From: Oligoflexia bacterium
GTDB taxonomy: Bacteria > Bdellovibrionota > UBA1018
Reading direction: 5' to 3'
NCBI GenBank assembly: GCA_903928955.1
Contig: CAIYTD010000236.1
Coordinates: 1-15,791 of the forward strand
Length of the DNA stretch: 15,791 bases
This document shows, in pieces, positions 8,570 through 15,684 of the stretch (the first letter of the stretch is position 1; every line of letters starts with the position of its first letter). The position numbers and the translations under genes are program-made. A model generated the notes under the pieces. It was given only the letters and a program-made list of their open reading frames with translations, did no database searches and was not told the DNA's origin.

Positions 8570-9538
8570 ATGTCACAGAAGAATCAATTTTATACCATCC
8601 TCATCGTTCCAGAAAAAACATCCCATGTCAGACGCTGGGTCGTTCCCAGTTGGTTACTCCGAGCCACAGGTCTTGGCCTGGCTTTTGTGGTTTTGATCAC
8701 TGGGGTCATGATTTTTGACTATTGGTATGTCATGAGCCAGATTGGAGAGAATCGACAATTGAAACTCGAAAATCGCAAACTCCGACAGCAAGTTCAAATT
8801 TTTCAAAATAAGATGACAACCGTCGAAAACACGATGGAGAGAGTCAAATCCTTTGCGACTCGCCTCAAAGTCATTATGCACGTGGAAGATCAAACACCCA
8901 ATATTCAAAGTAAACTTCCTGACTCGAATATCACACACTCCGTAGCTACTCATTCAGGTCCATCCGAGCACGAAGGTTCGCCCCTCGATCCAGTAGATCC
9001 AGAAAAAATGGAACTCCGAAAAGACTACGTTACCCTCGAAAATCAAATTTCCGAACTGAATCGAGGAGCGTTTCAGACAGAGGAAATGCTTCAAGACGAA
9101 TACGAGATCCTGCACGACAAGAAGGCATTTCTCGCAGCACTTCCGACGCGTCAACCTGCGTCTGGATATTTCACTTCTGGGTTTGGGGTTCGAAACTCTC
9201 CCTATGGAGATCGCATCAAAATGCACGAAGGTCTCGATATTGCCAATCGACTCGGGACTCTCATTCGAGCACCGGCTGATGGCGAAGTAACTTTCGCCGA
9301 CTCGAAAGCTGGATACGGACTCACTCTGGTCATTAATCACGGCTATGGAATCGAAACTTGGTATGGTCATCTCAAAAAATTTATTGCCGCCAAAGGTGAA
9401 ATGGTAAAAAGAGGAACTCGAATCGCTCTCTTGGGCAATAGCGGAAGATCTACAGGTCCTCATGTTCATTACGAGGTCCGGGTTCATGGATATCCAGTGG
9501 ATCCCAGATCCTATATTTTTGAAGACTCTAGCCCATAA
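8570..9538 (+). CDS. Membrane-anchored M23 family peptidase
   Basis: This 322-residue cell-wall peptidase is of the LytM/M23 type. A basic cytoplasmic start (1-32) is followed by one transmembrane helix (about 33-55), a heptad-like coiled coil (about 58-100), a low-complexity linker (108-145) and a second helical stretch (147-190). The M23 domain runs from about 197 to 316. Zinc and catalytic residues are present: H219 and D223 (HEGLD), H267 (YGHL), and H298 and H300 (HVHYE). It is therefore probably an active endopeptidase rather than a degenerate activator. It should sit in the inner membrane with the peptidase in the periplasm. AAGGA overlaps the upstream stop codon and serves as ribosome site, so translation is likely coupled to the PP2C gene. 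M23 genes beside secA recur in other proteobacteria. Confidence 0.93.
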   Translation: MSQKNQFYTILIVPEKTSHVRRWVVPSWLLRATGLGLAFVVLITGVMIFDYWYVMSQIGENRQLKLENRKLRQQVQIFQNKMTTVENTMERVKSFATRLKVIMHVEDQTPNIQSKLPDSNITHSVATHSGPSEHEGSPLDPVDPEKMELRKDYVTLENQISELNRGAFQTEEMLQDEYEILHDKKAFLAALPTRQPASGYFTSGFGVRNSPYGDRIKMHEGLDIANRLGTLIRAPADGEVTFADSKAGYGLTLVINHGYGIETWYGHLKKFIAAKGEMVKRGTRIALLGNSGRSTGPHVHYEVRVHGYPVDPRSYIFEDSSP

Positions 9539-9649
9539 AATAAAGCATCATAATAACAAAGAGTTAAAAATAAACCCATTGTAAATCGGCAAATGGATTT
9601 TTTACGCGTGACAGTTGGGCTGACTCTCGTTAAACTTGCCACGAAAATT

Positions 9650-12436
9650 ATGCTTCTGCAGAACATCGCTAAAAAAGTATTTGGGACCCAAAACGAACGT
9701 GAACTGAAATCAATCCACCCGATTGTAGATCAGATCAACCAACTCGAGGCTAAGATTAAACCGCTTTCTCATGCTCAGCTTCAGAGCAAGACAGCAGAGT
9801 TTAAGGAACGCATCGAAAAAGGCGAAGATCTGGGAGCTATCTTACCAGAAGCTTTTGCAGTCGTTCGCGAGGCGGCATGGAGAGTCATTGGACAACGTCA
9901 TTATGATGTTCAACTCATCGGAGGTATCACCTTACACCGAGGCAGAATCGCAGAAATGCGAACCGGTGAAGGAAAAACCTTGGTTGCCACCCTCCCCTGT
10001 TACCTGAACGCCCTTGAAGGAAAAGGGGTCCATGTTGTTACCGTCAATGATTATTTAGCCCGCCGCGACTCTGCCTGGATGGGACAAATTTACGGATTCC
10101 TAGGTATGAAAACTGGAATCATTGTCCATGGATTAAGTGATACACAGCGTCAACAAAACTACGCATGTGACATCAGTTATGGGACCAACAATGAATTCGG
10201 ATTTGATTATCTCCGGGATAATATGAAATTTCGGCTCGAAGATTACGTTCAGCGTGATCTCCATTATGCCATCGTCGATGAAGTCGATTCCATTTTAATT
10301 GACGAAGCTCGAACCCCTCTGATTATTAGCGGCCCAACAGAAGATTCCACAGATCTGTACTATAAAATTGATCGTCAAATTATAGCCGAAAACGGACTCA
10401 CTCGAGAGTCAGACTATACGATCGATGAAAAATCAAAAACTGCTGCTCTTACTGAATCGGGCGTAGATAAGATGGAGAAACGCCTCAGAGTCGACAATCT
10501 TTATGACTCTGCAAATATTGAACTCCTGCATCACGTCAATCAAGGACTCAGAGCGCACGTTCTTTTTCATCGAGATGTCGATTATGTAGTCAAAGACGGG
10601 GAAATTCTCATTGTAGATGAGTTCACAGGTCGCCTGATGCCAGGTCGAAGGTGGTCAGATGGTCTTCATCAAGCTATAGAAGCCAAAGAAGGCGTGCCGA
10701 TTGAAAACGAAAATCAGACGCTCGCCACGATTACTTTTCAAAACTATTTCCGAATGTATCAAAAACTGAGTGGAATGACAGGTACCGCTGACACGGAAGC
10801 CATGGAGTTTAAACAAATCTACAAACTCGACGTTTCAGTGATTCCTACTAATCGAAATATGGTTCGAAAAGATCAAGCCGATGTGATCTTTAAGTCAGAA
10901 GCAAGCAAGCTCAAAACGATTATTACCGAAATCAAACAGCTCCAGGAAAAAGGACAACCTGTTTTGGTAGGAACAGTGTCGGTAGATAAATCAGAAAAAC
11001 TCTCCGCGCAGCTCAAAAAAGAAGGGATTCGGCATCACGTACTCAACGCAAAGCAGCACGAACGCGAAGCAGAAATTATCGCGCAAGCAGGCCGCAAAGG
11101 GGCATTGACGATTTCTACCAATATGGCGGGCCGAGGAACAGACATCCTTCTTGGGGGAAATCCAGAATTTTTGGGAAAATCAGAAATAGGAACTCTTCCA
11201 TCGGGCGCCACAGCGGAAGAGAAAGCCGATTACGAAAAAAAGCTCTCTGAAATATCAGCAAAATGGAAAGAGCGTTGCTCCCAGGAGCGTCAAGAAGTTC
11301 TCCAACTCGGAGGCTTATTCATCTTAGGCACAGAGCGCCATGAATCGCGTCGTATTGACAATCAACTGAGAGGCCGAGCCGGACGACAAGGGGATCCTGG
11401 AGAAAGCCGCTTTTATCTTTCTTTAGACGACGATCTGATGCGCATTTTTGGTGGAGTCAATATCGGTCGATTCATGGAAGAAGATATGCCAATCGAGCAC
11501 CGATGGATTACAAAAGCCATTGAAAATGCTCAGCGTAAGGTTGAAGGACACAACTACGATATCCGAAAGCATTTGCTGGAGTACGACGACGTGATGAATC
11601 AACAGCGCAAAGTGGTTTATGCTTGGCGCAAGGAGGTACTTTCTAGAGAAAACTTACGTCCGATGATTTTTTCCATGACAGACGAAATCAGTACGGTCAT
11701 AGGAGAAGAATTCTTTCCAAATGGCAAACTACGTCGAGAAGACGGGCATTCCTTACTGAATATGAAAGAAGTGAATGACTCGATTCAAGTGATGCTTCAA
11801 ATCCCGAGTCATCTCGAAGAAAAAGACATCCAACCCTTCAATCACATAGGATTAAAACAACAGATTCTTAAATTGGCTGAAGGCGCCTACGAAATTAAAG
11901 AACACAGCGTTGGAGCGGAGACTCTCAGACAGCTAGAAAAGATGATTCTCCTCACCACGATCGATCATCTTTGGAAAGATCACTTGCTTGCAATGGATCA
12001 TCTCCGCGAAGGGATTGGTCTACAAGGATACGGACAAAAAGACCCTCTGATTGAATACAAAAAGCAAGGATTCAAATTTTTCGAAATGATGATGAATCAA
12101 ATCACTGGAGACGTGGTGAAGAAGCTTTTTGCTGTGCAACTCACTCCGGGAGCAGAAATGCTAGAACCTGAGGAATGGACTGAGCTGGAAAACGAAGCAA
12201 CAGAAAATTCTAAAATGGAGTACAATATCAGCTCGAATGGCGAGCTTGTTCCGCAGCGACAATCGCCTTCCGCAAAGCCTACCATTTCCATTCCTCAACC
12301 AATGGGTTTGCCTCAAGCTCCCATGGCCCATTTCACTCTATCCACAAATCCTACGAAAGATATCGCCAAAGTAGGAAGAAACGATATTTGCCCCTGTGGA
12401 AGCGGTAAGAAATATAAAAAATGCCACGGCTCATAA
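9650..12436 (+). CDS. secA: Preprotein translocase ATPase SecA
   Basis: SecA is the motor ATPase that pushes unfolded preproteins through SecYEG. I chose ATG 9650 (928 residues) because the protein then begins MLLQNIAKKVFG, like other SecAs, and the Walker A motif RTGEGKT falls at 104-110 and DEVD at 210-213, within one residue of E. coli SecA. The frame stays open upstream to ATG 9593, which would add 19 atypical residues; neither start has a Shine-Dalgarno. Other landmarks are IDEARTPLIISGP after the DEVD box, the helicase motif RGRAGRQGDPGESRF, and the C-terminal zinc/SecB-binding tail with CPCGSGKKYKKCH (914-926). An acidic, proline-rich linker precedes the tail. No secM-like arrest gene is present upstream. 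Confidence 0.98.
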   Translation: MLLQNIAKKVFGTQNERELKSIHPIVDQINQLEAKIKPLSHAQLQSKTAEFKERIEKGEDLGAILPEAFAVVREAAWRVIGQRHYDVQLIGGITLHRGRIAEMRTGEGKTLVATLPCYLNALEGKGVHVVTVNDYLARRDSAWMGQIYGFLGMKTGIIVHGLSDTQRQQNYACDISYGTNNEFGFDYLRDNMKFRLEDYVQRDLHYAIVDEVDSILIDEARTPLIISGPTEDSTDLYYKIDRQIIAENGLTRESDYTIDEKSKTAALTESGVDKMEKRLRVDNLYDSANIELLHHVNQGLRAHVLFHRDVDYVVKDGEILIVDEFTGRLMPGRRWSDGLHQAIEAKEGVPIENENQTLATITFQNYFRMYQKLSGMTGTADTEAMEFKQIYKLDVSVIPTNRNMVRKDQADVIFKSEASKLKTIITEIKQLQEKGQPVLVGTVSVDKSEKLSAQLKKEGIRHHVLNAKQHEREAEIIAQAGRKGALTISTNMAGRGTDILLGGNPEFLGKSEIGTLPSGATAEEKADYEKKLSEISAKWKERCSQERQEVLQLGGLFILGTERHESRRIDNQLRGRAGRQGDPGESRFYLSLDDDLMRIFGGVNIGRFMEEDMPIEHRWITKAIENAQRKVEGHNYDIRKHLLEYDDVMNQQRKVVYAWRKEVLSRENLRPMIFSMTDEISTVIGEEFFPNGKLRREDGHSLLNMKEVNDSIQVMLQIPSHLEEKDIQPFNHIGLKQQILKLAEGAYEIKEHSVGAETLRQLEKMILLTTIDHLWKDHLLAMDHLREGIGLQGYGQKDPLIEYKKQGFKFFEMMMNQITGDVVKKLFAVQLTPGAEMLEPEEWTELENEATENSKMEYNISSNGELVPQRQSPSAKPTISIPQPMGLPQAPMAHFTLSTNPTKDIAKVGRNDICPCGSGKKYKKCHGS

Positions 12437-12461
12437 AGTTGATGTATTCTACAAGTGAGGA

Positions 12462-13310
12462 ATGACGGAACAAAAAGATATTACAAATTTAATTCCAAAC
12501 TCTCCTACTCTGGCAGAACAAGAGATGCTGCCACCTGTGTCGGACCATCCGTTAGTGGATCAATTTGAAAGTTTGGAAGATTACTCCGAAAACCAGTCTC
12601 CTCCTGAGCAGCCTGCTGAATTACCACCTCCAACAGTTCTGGATAACATCAAGCAGTACTCCGAAACAGGCGTCACTCCTTCCAAAGTTCCTGCAGCCTT
12701 TCCCTTTAGCCTAATGATCCAAGGTCCACTGGCAGCGCATGAAAAGCAGAAACTCCTCGATTTAATCTCCCAAGAGCAACTGGGATTTCGAGAGGTCGAT
12801 CTCGAGGTCCAATTTGCAAACAACAAAATTCTGCTTCCCCGAATCAGCGAATACGCTGGAATTATGGTCATTCAAGCTTTAAGAGGGACTCAGGCGGAAA
12901 TGCGCTTCGGTCCCTCCGATACCATTTTTTCGACAGAAGACACGCGCTCGGACCCCAAAGAAACGGCAGACCCTGTGGAAGAAAAGTCCACATCCTTCAC
13001 TGCAGATCTTTCCCATCCGGCCGAAGCAATCCCTGTTACGGCAGAAGATAAGATCTCTGAAACGACACACTTTGAAGTCCTCGATACTCTGACTGCTTCG
13101 GCAGTTCTGAAATCCAAAATGGTAGAAGCAGAAAACTCAACAGAGTACCAAGAAATAATAGAAGCCCTTCAAAGGGAGCTCAAATATAAGGCCTACCGAA
13201 AAGGGGCAATAGGGATCATTCATTTCAAAATTCAACTCAATATCCTCTCCTCACCCAGCCACTATCGGGTTCTGGCGATGGGCACTGCAATAAAAGCTGT
13301 TGAAAAATAA
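12462..13310 (+). CDS. Acidic two-domain hypothetical protein with YbjQ-like C-terminus
   Basis: This is a 282-residue protein with no firm family assignment. Residues 1-75 are acidic, Pro/Glu-rich and probably disordered. Residues 76-150 form a compact predicted domain (AFPFSLMIQGPLAAHEKQKL, then ILLPRISEYAGIMVIQALRG). Residues 151-205 are a second acidic linker. Residues 209-282 have the rhythm of the YbjQ/DUF74 heavy-metal-binding-like fold: a long helix with repeated A/E, then K-G-A-I-G-I-I-H-F, and a final strand YRVLAMGTAIKAV like the G-T-A-V end of YbjQ. No signal peptide is visible. A GAGG sits one base from the ATG, too close for a normal ribosome site. It starts 25 bp after secA and is probably cotranscribed with it; its job is unknown. 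Confidence 0.75.
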   Translation: MTEQKDITNLIPNSPTLAEQEMLPPVSDHPLVDQFESLEDYSENQSPPEQPAELPPPTVLDNIKQYSETGVTPSKVPAAFPFSLMIQGPLAAHEKQKLLDLISQEQLGFREVDLEVQFANNKILLPRISEYAGIMVIQALRGTQAEMRFGPSDTIFSTEDTRSDPKETADPVEEKSTSFTADLSHPAEAIPVTAEDKISETTHFEVLDTLTASAVLKSKMVEAENSTEYQEIIEALQRELKYKAYRKGAIGIIHFKIQLNILSSPSHYRVLAMGTAIKAVEK

Positions 13311-13354
13311 GAACTTTTTTTATTTTATCGACTATGTTACCCTGAATCCTATCT

Positions 13355-13725
13355 GGGGACGATCCGGCTTCGACGGGAGTATTGAAGTCCTAGATGCATG
13401 TCGAGGACGTCACTGGCCTCGTAAAAAAGTGACAAAATGTAATTGGCAACACCAATTATGAGCCTATGGCTCTTGCTGCTTAATAGTTAATTCTATTTAA
13501 GTAACACGTTTTACCTGAAGGCTCCCCCACTTCGGGATAAAATGTCATTGAGTGGGATAGCCCTTAAGGTCTCGTAGATGCCTCAAGAGCGAATCTAAAG
13601 TCTACGGAGAATGAGTTGAGTCTGTTTGTGGACGCTTCCCATTCCATCTAAAGCACAAACTACACATGTAGATTCTGGTGACGGATTACTTTCGGACGTG
13701 GGTTCAACTCCCACCGTCTCCACCA
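13355..13725 (+). ncRNA. ssrA: tmRNA (ssrA), one-piece
   Basis: The 371-nt RNA begins GGGGACGATCCGGCTTCGAC and ends CGTCTCCACCA, with the CCA tail encoded. The seven-base acceptor stem pairs 13355-13361 with 13715-13721 (one G-U). The T-arm GGTTCAACTCC is intact, so the tRNA-like half is complete. tmRNA with SmpB rescues stalled ribosomes and tags unfinished proteins for proteolysis. The mRNA-like part encodes the tag GNTNYEPMALAA at 13445-13480, followed by TAA TAG. The resume codon is GGC (Gly) and the C-terminal ALAA is the usual protease signal. A possible promoter is TTGAAA (13300-13305) plus TTTTAT (13323-13328), overlapping the end of the upstream gene, but it is weak. Confidence 0.97.
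13445..13483 (+). other. tmRNA proteolysis-tag reading frame
   Basis: This twelve-codon frame reads GNTNYEPMALAA and is closed by TAA, with TAG immediately after. The resume codon GGC is inferred from position, frame and the ALAA end. An in-frame TGA lies upstream at 13430-13432, so no longer tag is possible. Confidence 0.85.
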
Positions 13726-13733
13726 AATTTGAG

Positions 13734-13763
13734 GGCTCAGGGGTAGAACCCCTGAGCCTTTTT
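13734..13763 (+). terminator. Intrinsic terminator of ssrA
   Basis: A perfect 10-bp GC-rich stem (GGCTCAGGGG at 13734-13743 with CCCCTGAGCC at 13749-13758) and a five-base loop TAGAA are followed by five T. It starts 8 nt after the tmRNA CCA end. It should end the ssrA transcript and shield the convergent abiE genes. Confidence 0.95.
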
Positions 13764-13861
13764 CATTTTCAATTATAACAATAACTTAGAGAGAAGAAGC
13801 TCACCTAGCTCGAGCATCCCAATCACAGGAAATCAGGCTAAATCATACCCTTTGCAGACCT

Positions 13862-13902
13862 TTGTAGTTTCTTGCTGTAGTTCTCGGAACGACAAACTAC
13901 AA
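13862..13902. repeat. 9-bp inverted repeat at the end of abiEii
   Basis: TTGTAGTTT (13862-13870) and AAACTACAA (13894-13902) form a perfect inverted repeat. The intervening 23 bases contain a further TGTAGTT and a small GTTC-TCG-GAAC hairpin. The right arm includes the abiEii stop codon. It could fold at the 3' end of the abiE transcript, but no T-tract follows, so it is not a standard terminator. Confidence 0.55.
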
Positions 13903-14625
13903 GACTGTCTTGATCCAGGAATTGAAGTCTCGGAAAACTTCCTCAAGGGTGACCGGGAGATCTTTGTATCGCCTTTGATGGTCTTTCCAGCCACGTTCCA
14001 TAGGTTCATTGATCCAAATAGCATCGAGATAAGGAATAGCGTTGTGAGTGGCCAATAGCCTTTTTAATAATCGCGGGTCGAGTTTGACTTCCTTTTTGGC
14101 AAGTCTCCATAGATCGTCATAGTCCTTCATCCGAGTGTTGCCACCTTTGAACCGATGAGCAGCGGCAAGCTTATCCGCCAGGATATTCTCTAGACTTGCC
14201 GCCCGGATTTTCAGATTGTCCGTAACAGGTGACGGTATTTCCCGCATGTCTGTTTCGAGTTGGTAGACGACGTCGATGCCAAAATTATTGGAGGCCCCTT
14301 GATCAGTCTTGTAACCTATGATCACTGCTGCCCCAAGTTTTCCCTCACTCTGCACTTCCTCAAATTTTAGAATAGAGAAGCTGATCCCTTCGGCTTGTTG
14401 ACAGGCTTGAGCAAGACTTTCTTTGACAGCGGAGTGACTAGTTGCGGTGATCGTCGCTAAATCCAGATCGATCGTCGCTCTTGGGGTGTCGATATAGAGC
14501 CACAAAAGGTTTCCACCCTTAAAAACAAAATCAGATGAGATCCGAGTTAGGGAGTCCAGGTAGGTCAGCATGACACGTATCTCAAGAAGGCTTGTGGCCC
14601 AAACAACCCCCTTCGTGATGCCCAT
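13897..14625 (-). CDS. abiEii: AbiEii-family nucleotidyltransferase toxin
   Basis: This 242-residue protein belongs to the AbiEii/AbiGii nucleotidyltransferase family, the toxin of type IV toxin-antitoxin and abortive-infection systems. Nucleotidyltransferase motif I is visible as FVFKGGNLL (residues 33-41) with D53-L-D55. A further acidic strand, GIDVV, places D118. The C-terminal helix motif LENILADKLAAA ... KDYDDLWRLA (145-176) carries K152 and D168/D170/D171. The catalytic set looks intact. Members transfer nucleotides, in studied cases to tRNA or other RNA, and stop growth on phage infection. The usual GT-A-L after KGG is N-L-L here. The start lacks a strong ribosome site (GGGGAAATCGAGATC before ATG). 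It lies 36 bp after abiEi in one operon and converges on ssrA. Confidence 0.88.
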   Translation of the reverse strand: MGITKGVVWATSLLEIRVMLTYLDSLTRISSDFVFKGGNLLWLYIDTPRATIDLDLATITATSHSAVKESLAQACQQAEGISFSILKFEEVQSEGKLGAAVIIGYKTDQGASNNFGIDVVYQLETDMREIPSPVTDNLKIRAASLENILADKLAAAHRFKGGNTRMKDYDDLWRLAKKEVKLDPRLLKRLLATHNAIPYLDAIWINEPMERGWKDHQRRYKDLPVTLEEVFRDFNSWIKTVL

Positions 14626-14661
14626 GATCTCGATTTCCCCAGAAAGGTTTTTATTTTTTCC

Positions 14662-15252
14662 TTAGGCATCTGCAAGCTCCTGCTGGAGATGTCTCAGTAC
14701 ATCCGTTTTCAATGCCTGATCGTACTTCGCAATTTTCTCCGGCTTGGGTGTATATTTTTTAACGTATCGTTTAAGAGCCTTATAAAAGATCGGGCCGGAT
14801 GAGTCCAAACGGTAGGCTTCACAAAGAGATCTCTCGGCATCATAAATTCGAATTCTTTGATCATGAAAGTTGAGTTTCATAATTCCAATGAGATTCCTTT
14901 CAGCAACTCGATGAACTGCCAATAACTTATTTCTGATACTCGTACCCCTGGGGACATCTACGTCAATACGATTTAAGGACTCATCTGATAGGTCATGAAT
15001 CACCAATGATGTGAGACCTGAAATCACGGATTGAGGATAATATCGCCCCGCCGCTATCACTGATGCAGTAAACGGATCAATGCCAGGAGATCCATAGAAT
15101 CCACTCCCCAAAGGAAGAAGCGATCCTTCATCGGCTTTTCGCTTGAGCTGCATTTTATTTCCAAGAATGGCGACTAGCTCCTGAGCGGTCATCACGCCTT
15201 TTTTCGCTATCGCTTTCTTTAGTTTTTCGTCTTGGTCTAGTAAGGGCTTCAT
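14662..15252 (-). CDS. abiEi: AbiEi-family antitoxin / transcriptional regulator
   Basis: This is a 196-residue partner of the downstream AbiEii toxin. Residues 15-55 form the N-terminal winged-helix region (GVMTAQELVAILGN ... LLPLGSGFYGSP). The C-terminal domain has the family segment IRIYDAERSLCEAYR (134-148) and a basic helix KRYVKKYTPK (161-170). In studied AbiE systems the wHTH binds inverted repeats in its own promoter while the C-terminal domain counters the toxin. The ATG at 15252 has no Shine-Dalgarno. A -10-like TAATAT ends only 7 nt upstream, so the transcript may be leaderless. Upstream lies the stop of a broken hsdM. Confidence 0.85.
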   Translation of the reverse strand: MKPLLDQDEKLKKAIAKKGVMTAQELVAILGNKMQLKRKADEGSLLPLGSGFYGSPGIDPFTASVIAAGRYYPQSVISGLTSLVIHDLSDESLNRIDVDVPRGTSIRNKLLAVHRVAERNLIGIMKLNFHDQRIRIYDAERSLCEAYRLDSSGPIFYKALKRYVKKYTPKPEKIAKYDQALKTDVLRHLQQELADA

Positions 15253-15300
15253 TGTTACTATATTACCACCAACAGTACTTTTGTGTTAAAAAAGTAACAA
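15252..15300 (-). promoter_or_regulatory. Predicted abiE promoter with nested symmetric operator
   Basis: On the minus strand, TTAACA (15284-15289) and TAATAT (15260-15265) are separated by 18 nt and resemble -35 and -10 boxes. Perfect 8-bp inverted arms TTGTTACT (15252-15259) and AGTAACAA (15293-15300) flank both boxes, the inner one touching the start codon. A second, imperfect 14-bp palindrome CAACAGTACTTTTG (15270-15283) fills the spacer and shares almost the same centre (15276). This fits autorepression by AbiEi; binding itself is inference. Confidence 0.65.
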
Positions 15301-15354
15301 ACAGAAATTCGTCTTACATTTCGGGCACTTTAGAATAGGAGCATCTATCGCTCT

Positions 15355-15684
15355 TCAGACTTCTGGATTTAATTCCTTCAAAAGCTCATCCACATTTTTC
15401 ATCGCCCCTGCCAAGAGATCCTTGATCTGCACTGCGTACTCCTGGGGTTCCAAAAGAATTTCCTCCTCGGATCCGTGAGGATTGTAGTGCCCTGCTGATA
15501 GGTTCGTGCCCGATTGGAGAATCTTATCAACAGGAACGAGCCAACTTCTGTCGGTATTTTCTCGTTTCCTATATAATTTGAGAAGTTCTTCAAAGTGCCT
15601 GTCCGTGATGCCCGCCTTTTTGGTTAACTTCTTCCCATCAATTAGTGGAACTTCGTAGAACCATACATCCTTAGTTTTTTTGAT
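15355..15684 (-). pseudogene. hsdM: 3' remnant of type I restriction-modification HsdM (N6-adenine methylase)
   Basis: The frame is open from the IS end to a TGA at 15355-15357, leaving 109 residues and no plausible start codon. The sequence has the HsdM C-terminal signature: TKDVWFYEV, then SWLVPVDKI, NLSAGHYNPH, and a final helix VDELLKELNPEV. The SAM-binding and catalytic NPPF regions would lie upstream, beyond the insertion. The IS-derived end at about 15685 interrupts the reading frame, so this fragment is dead unless a chimeric start is used. No hsdS or hsdR follows; abiEi begins about 100 bp downstream. I am confident of the family and less sure of the exact breakpoint, which could shift by a few bases. 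Confidence 0.8.

Noticed and set aside
8954..9487. 177-residue frame antisense to the M23 peptidase
   Set aside because: The sense strand carries a complete M23 active site, and the antisense product shows no family pattern.
9539..9649. SecM-like arrest peptide upstream of secA
   Set aside because: No separate short frame with a signal peptide or arrest motif is present; the gene before secA is the M23 peptidase.
12579..13117. Several open frames antisense to the gene after secA
   Set aside because: They have Ser/Cys/Arg-rich, low-information sequences typical of the complement of an acidic coding region, with no ribosome sites and heavy overlap.
13852..14058. Plus-strand open frame over the end of abiEii
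   Set aside because: It is antisense to the nucleotidyltransferase domain with its conserved motifs, and is a shadow frame.
15399..15593. 64-residue open frame on the minus strand
   Set aside because: It overlaps the HsdM C-terminal frame, which shows clear family motifs. The other frame has no recognisable pattern.
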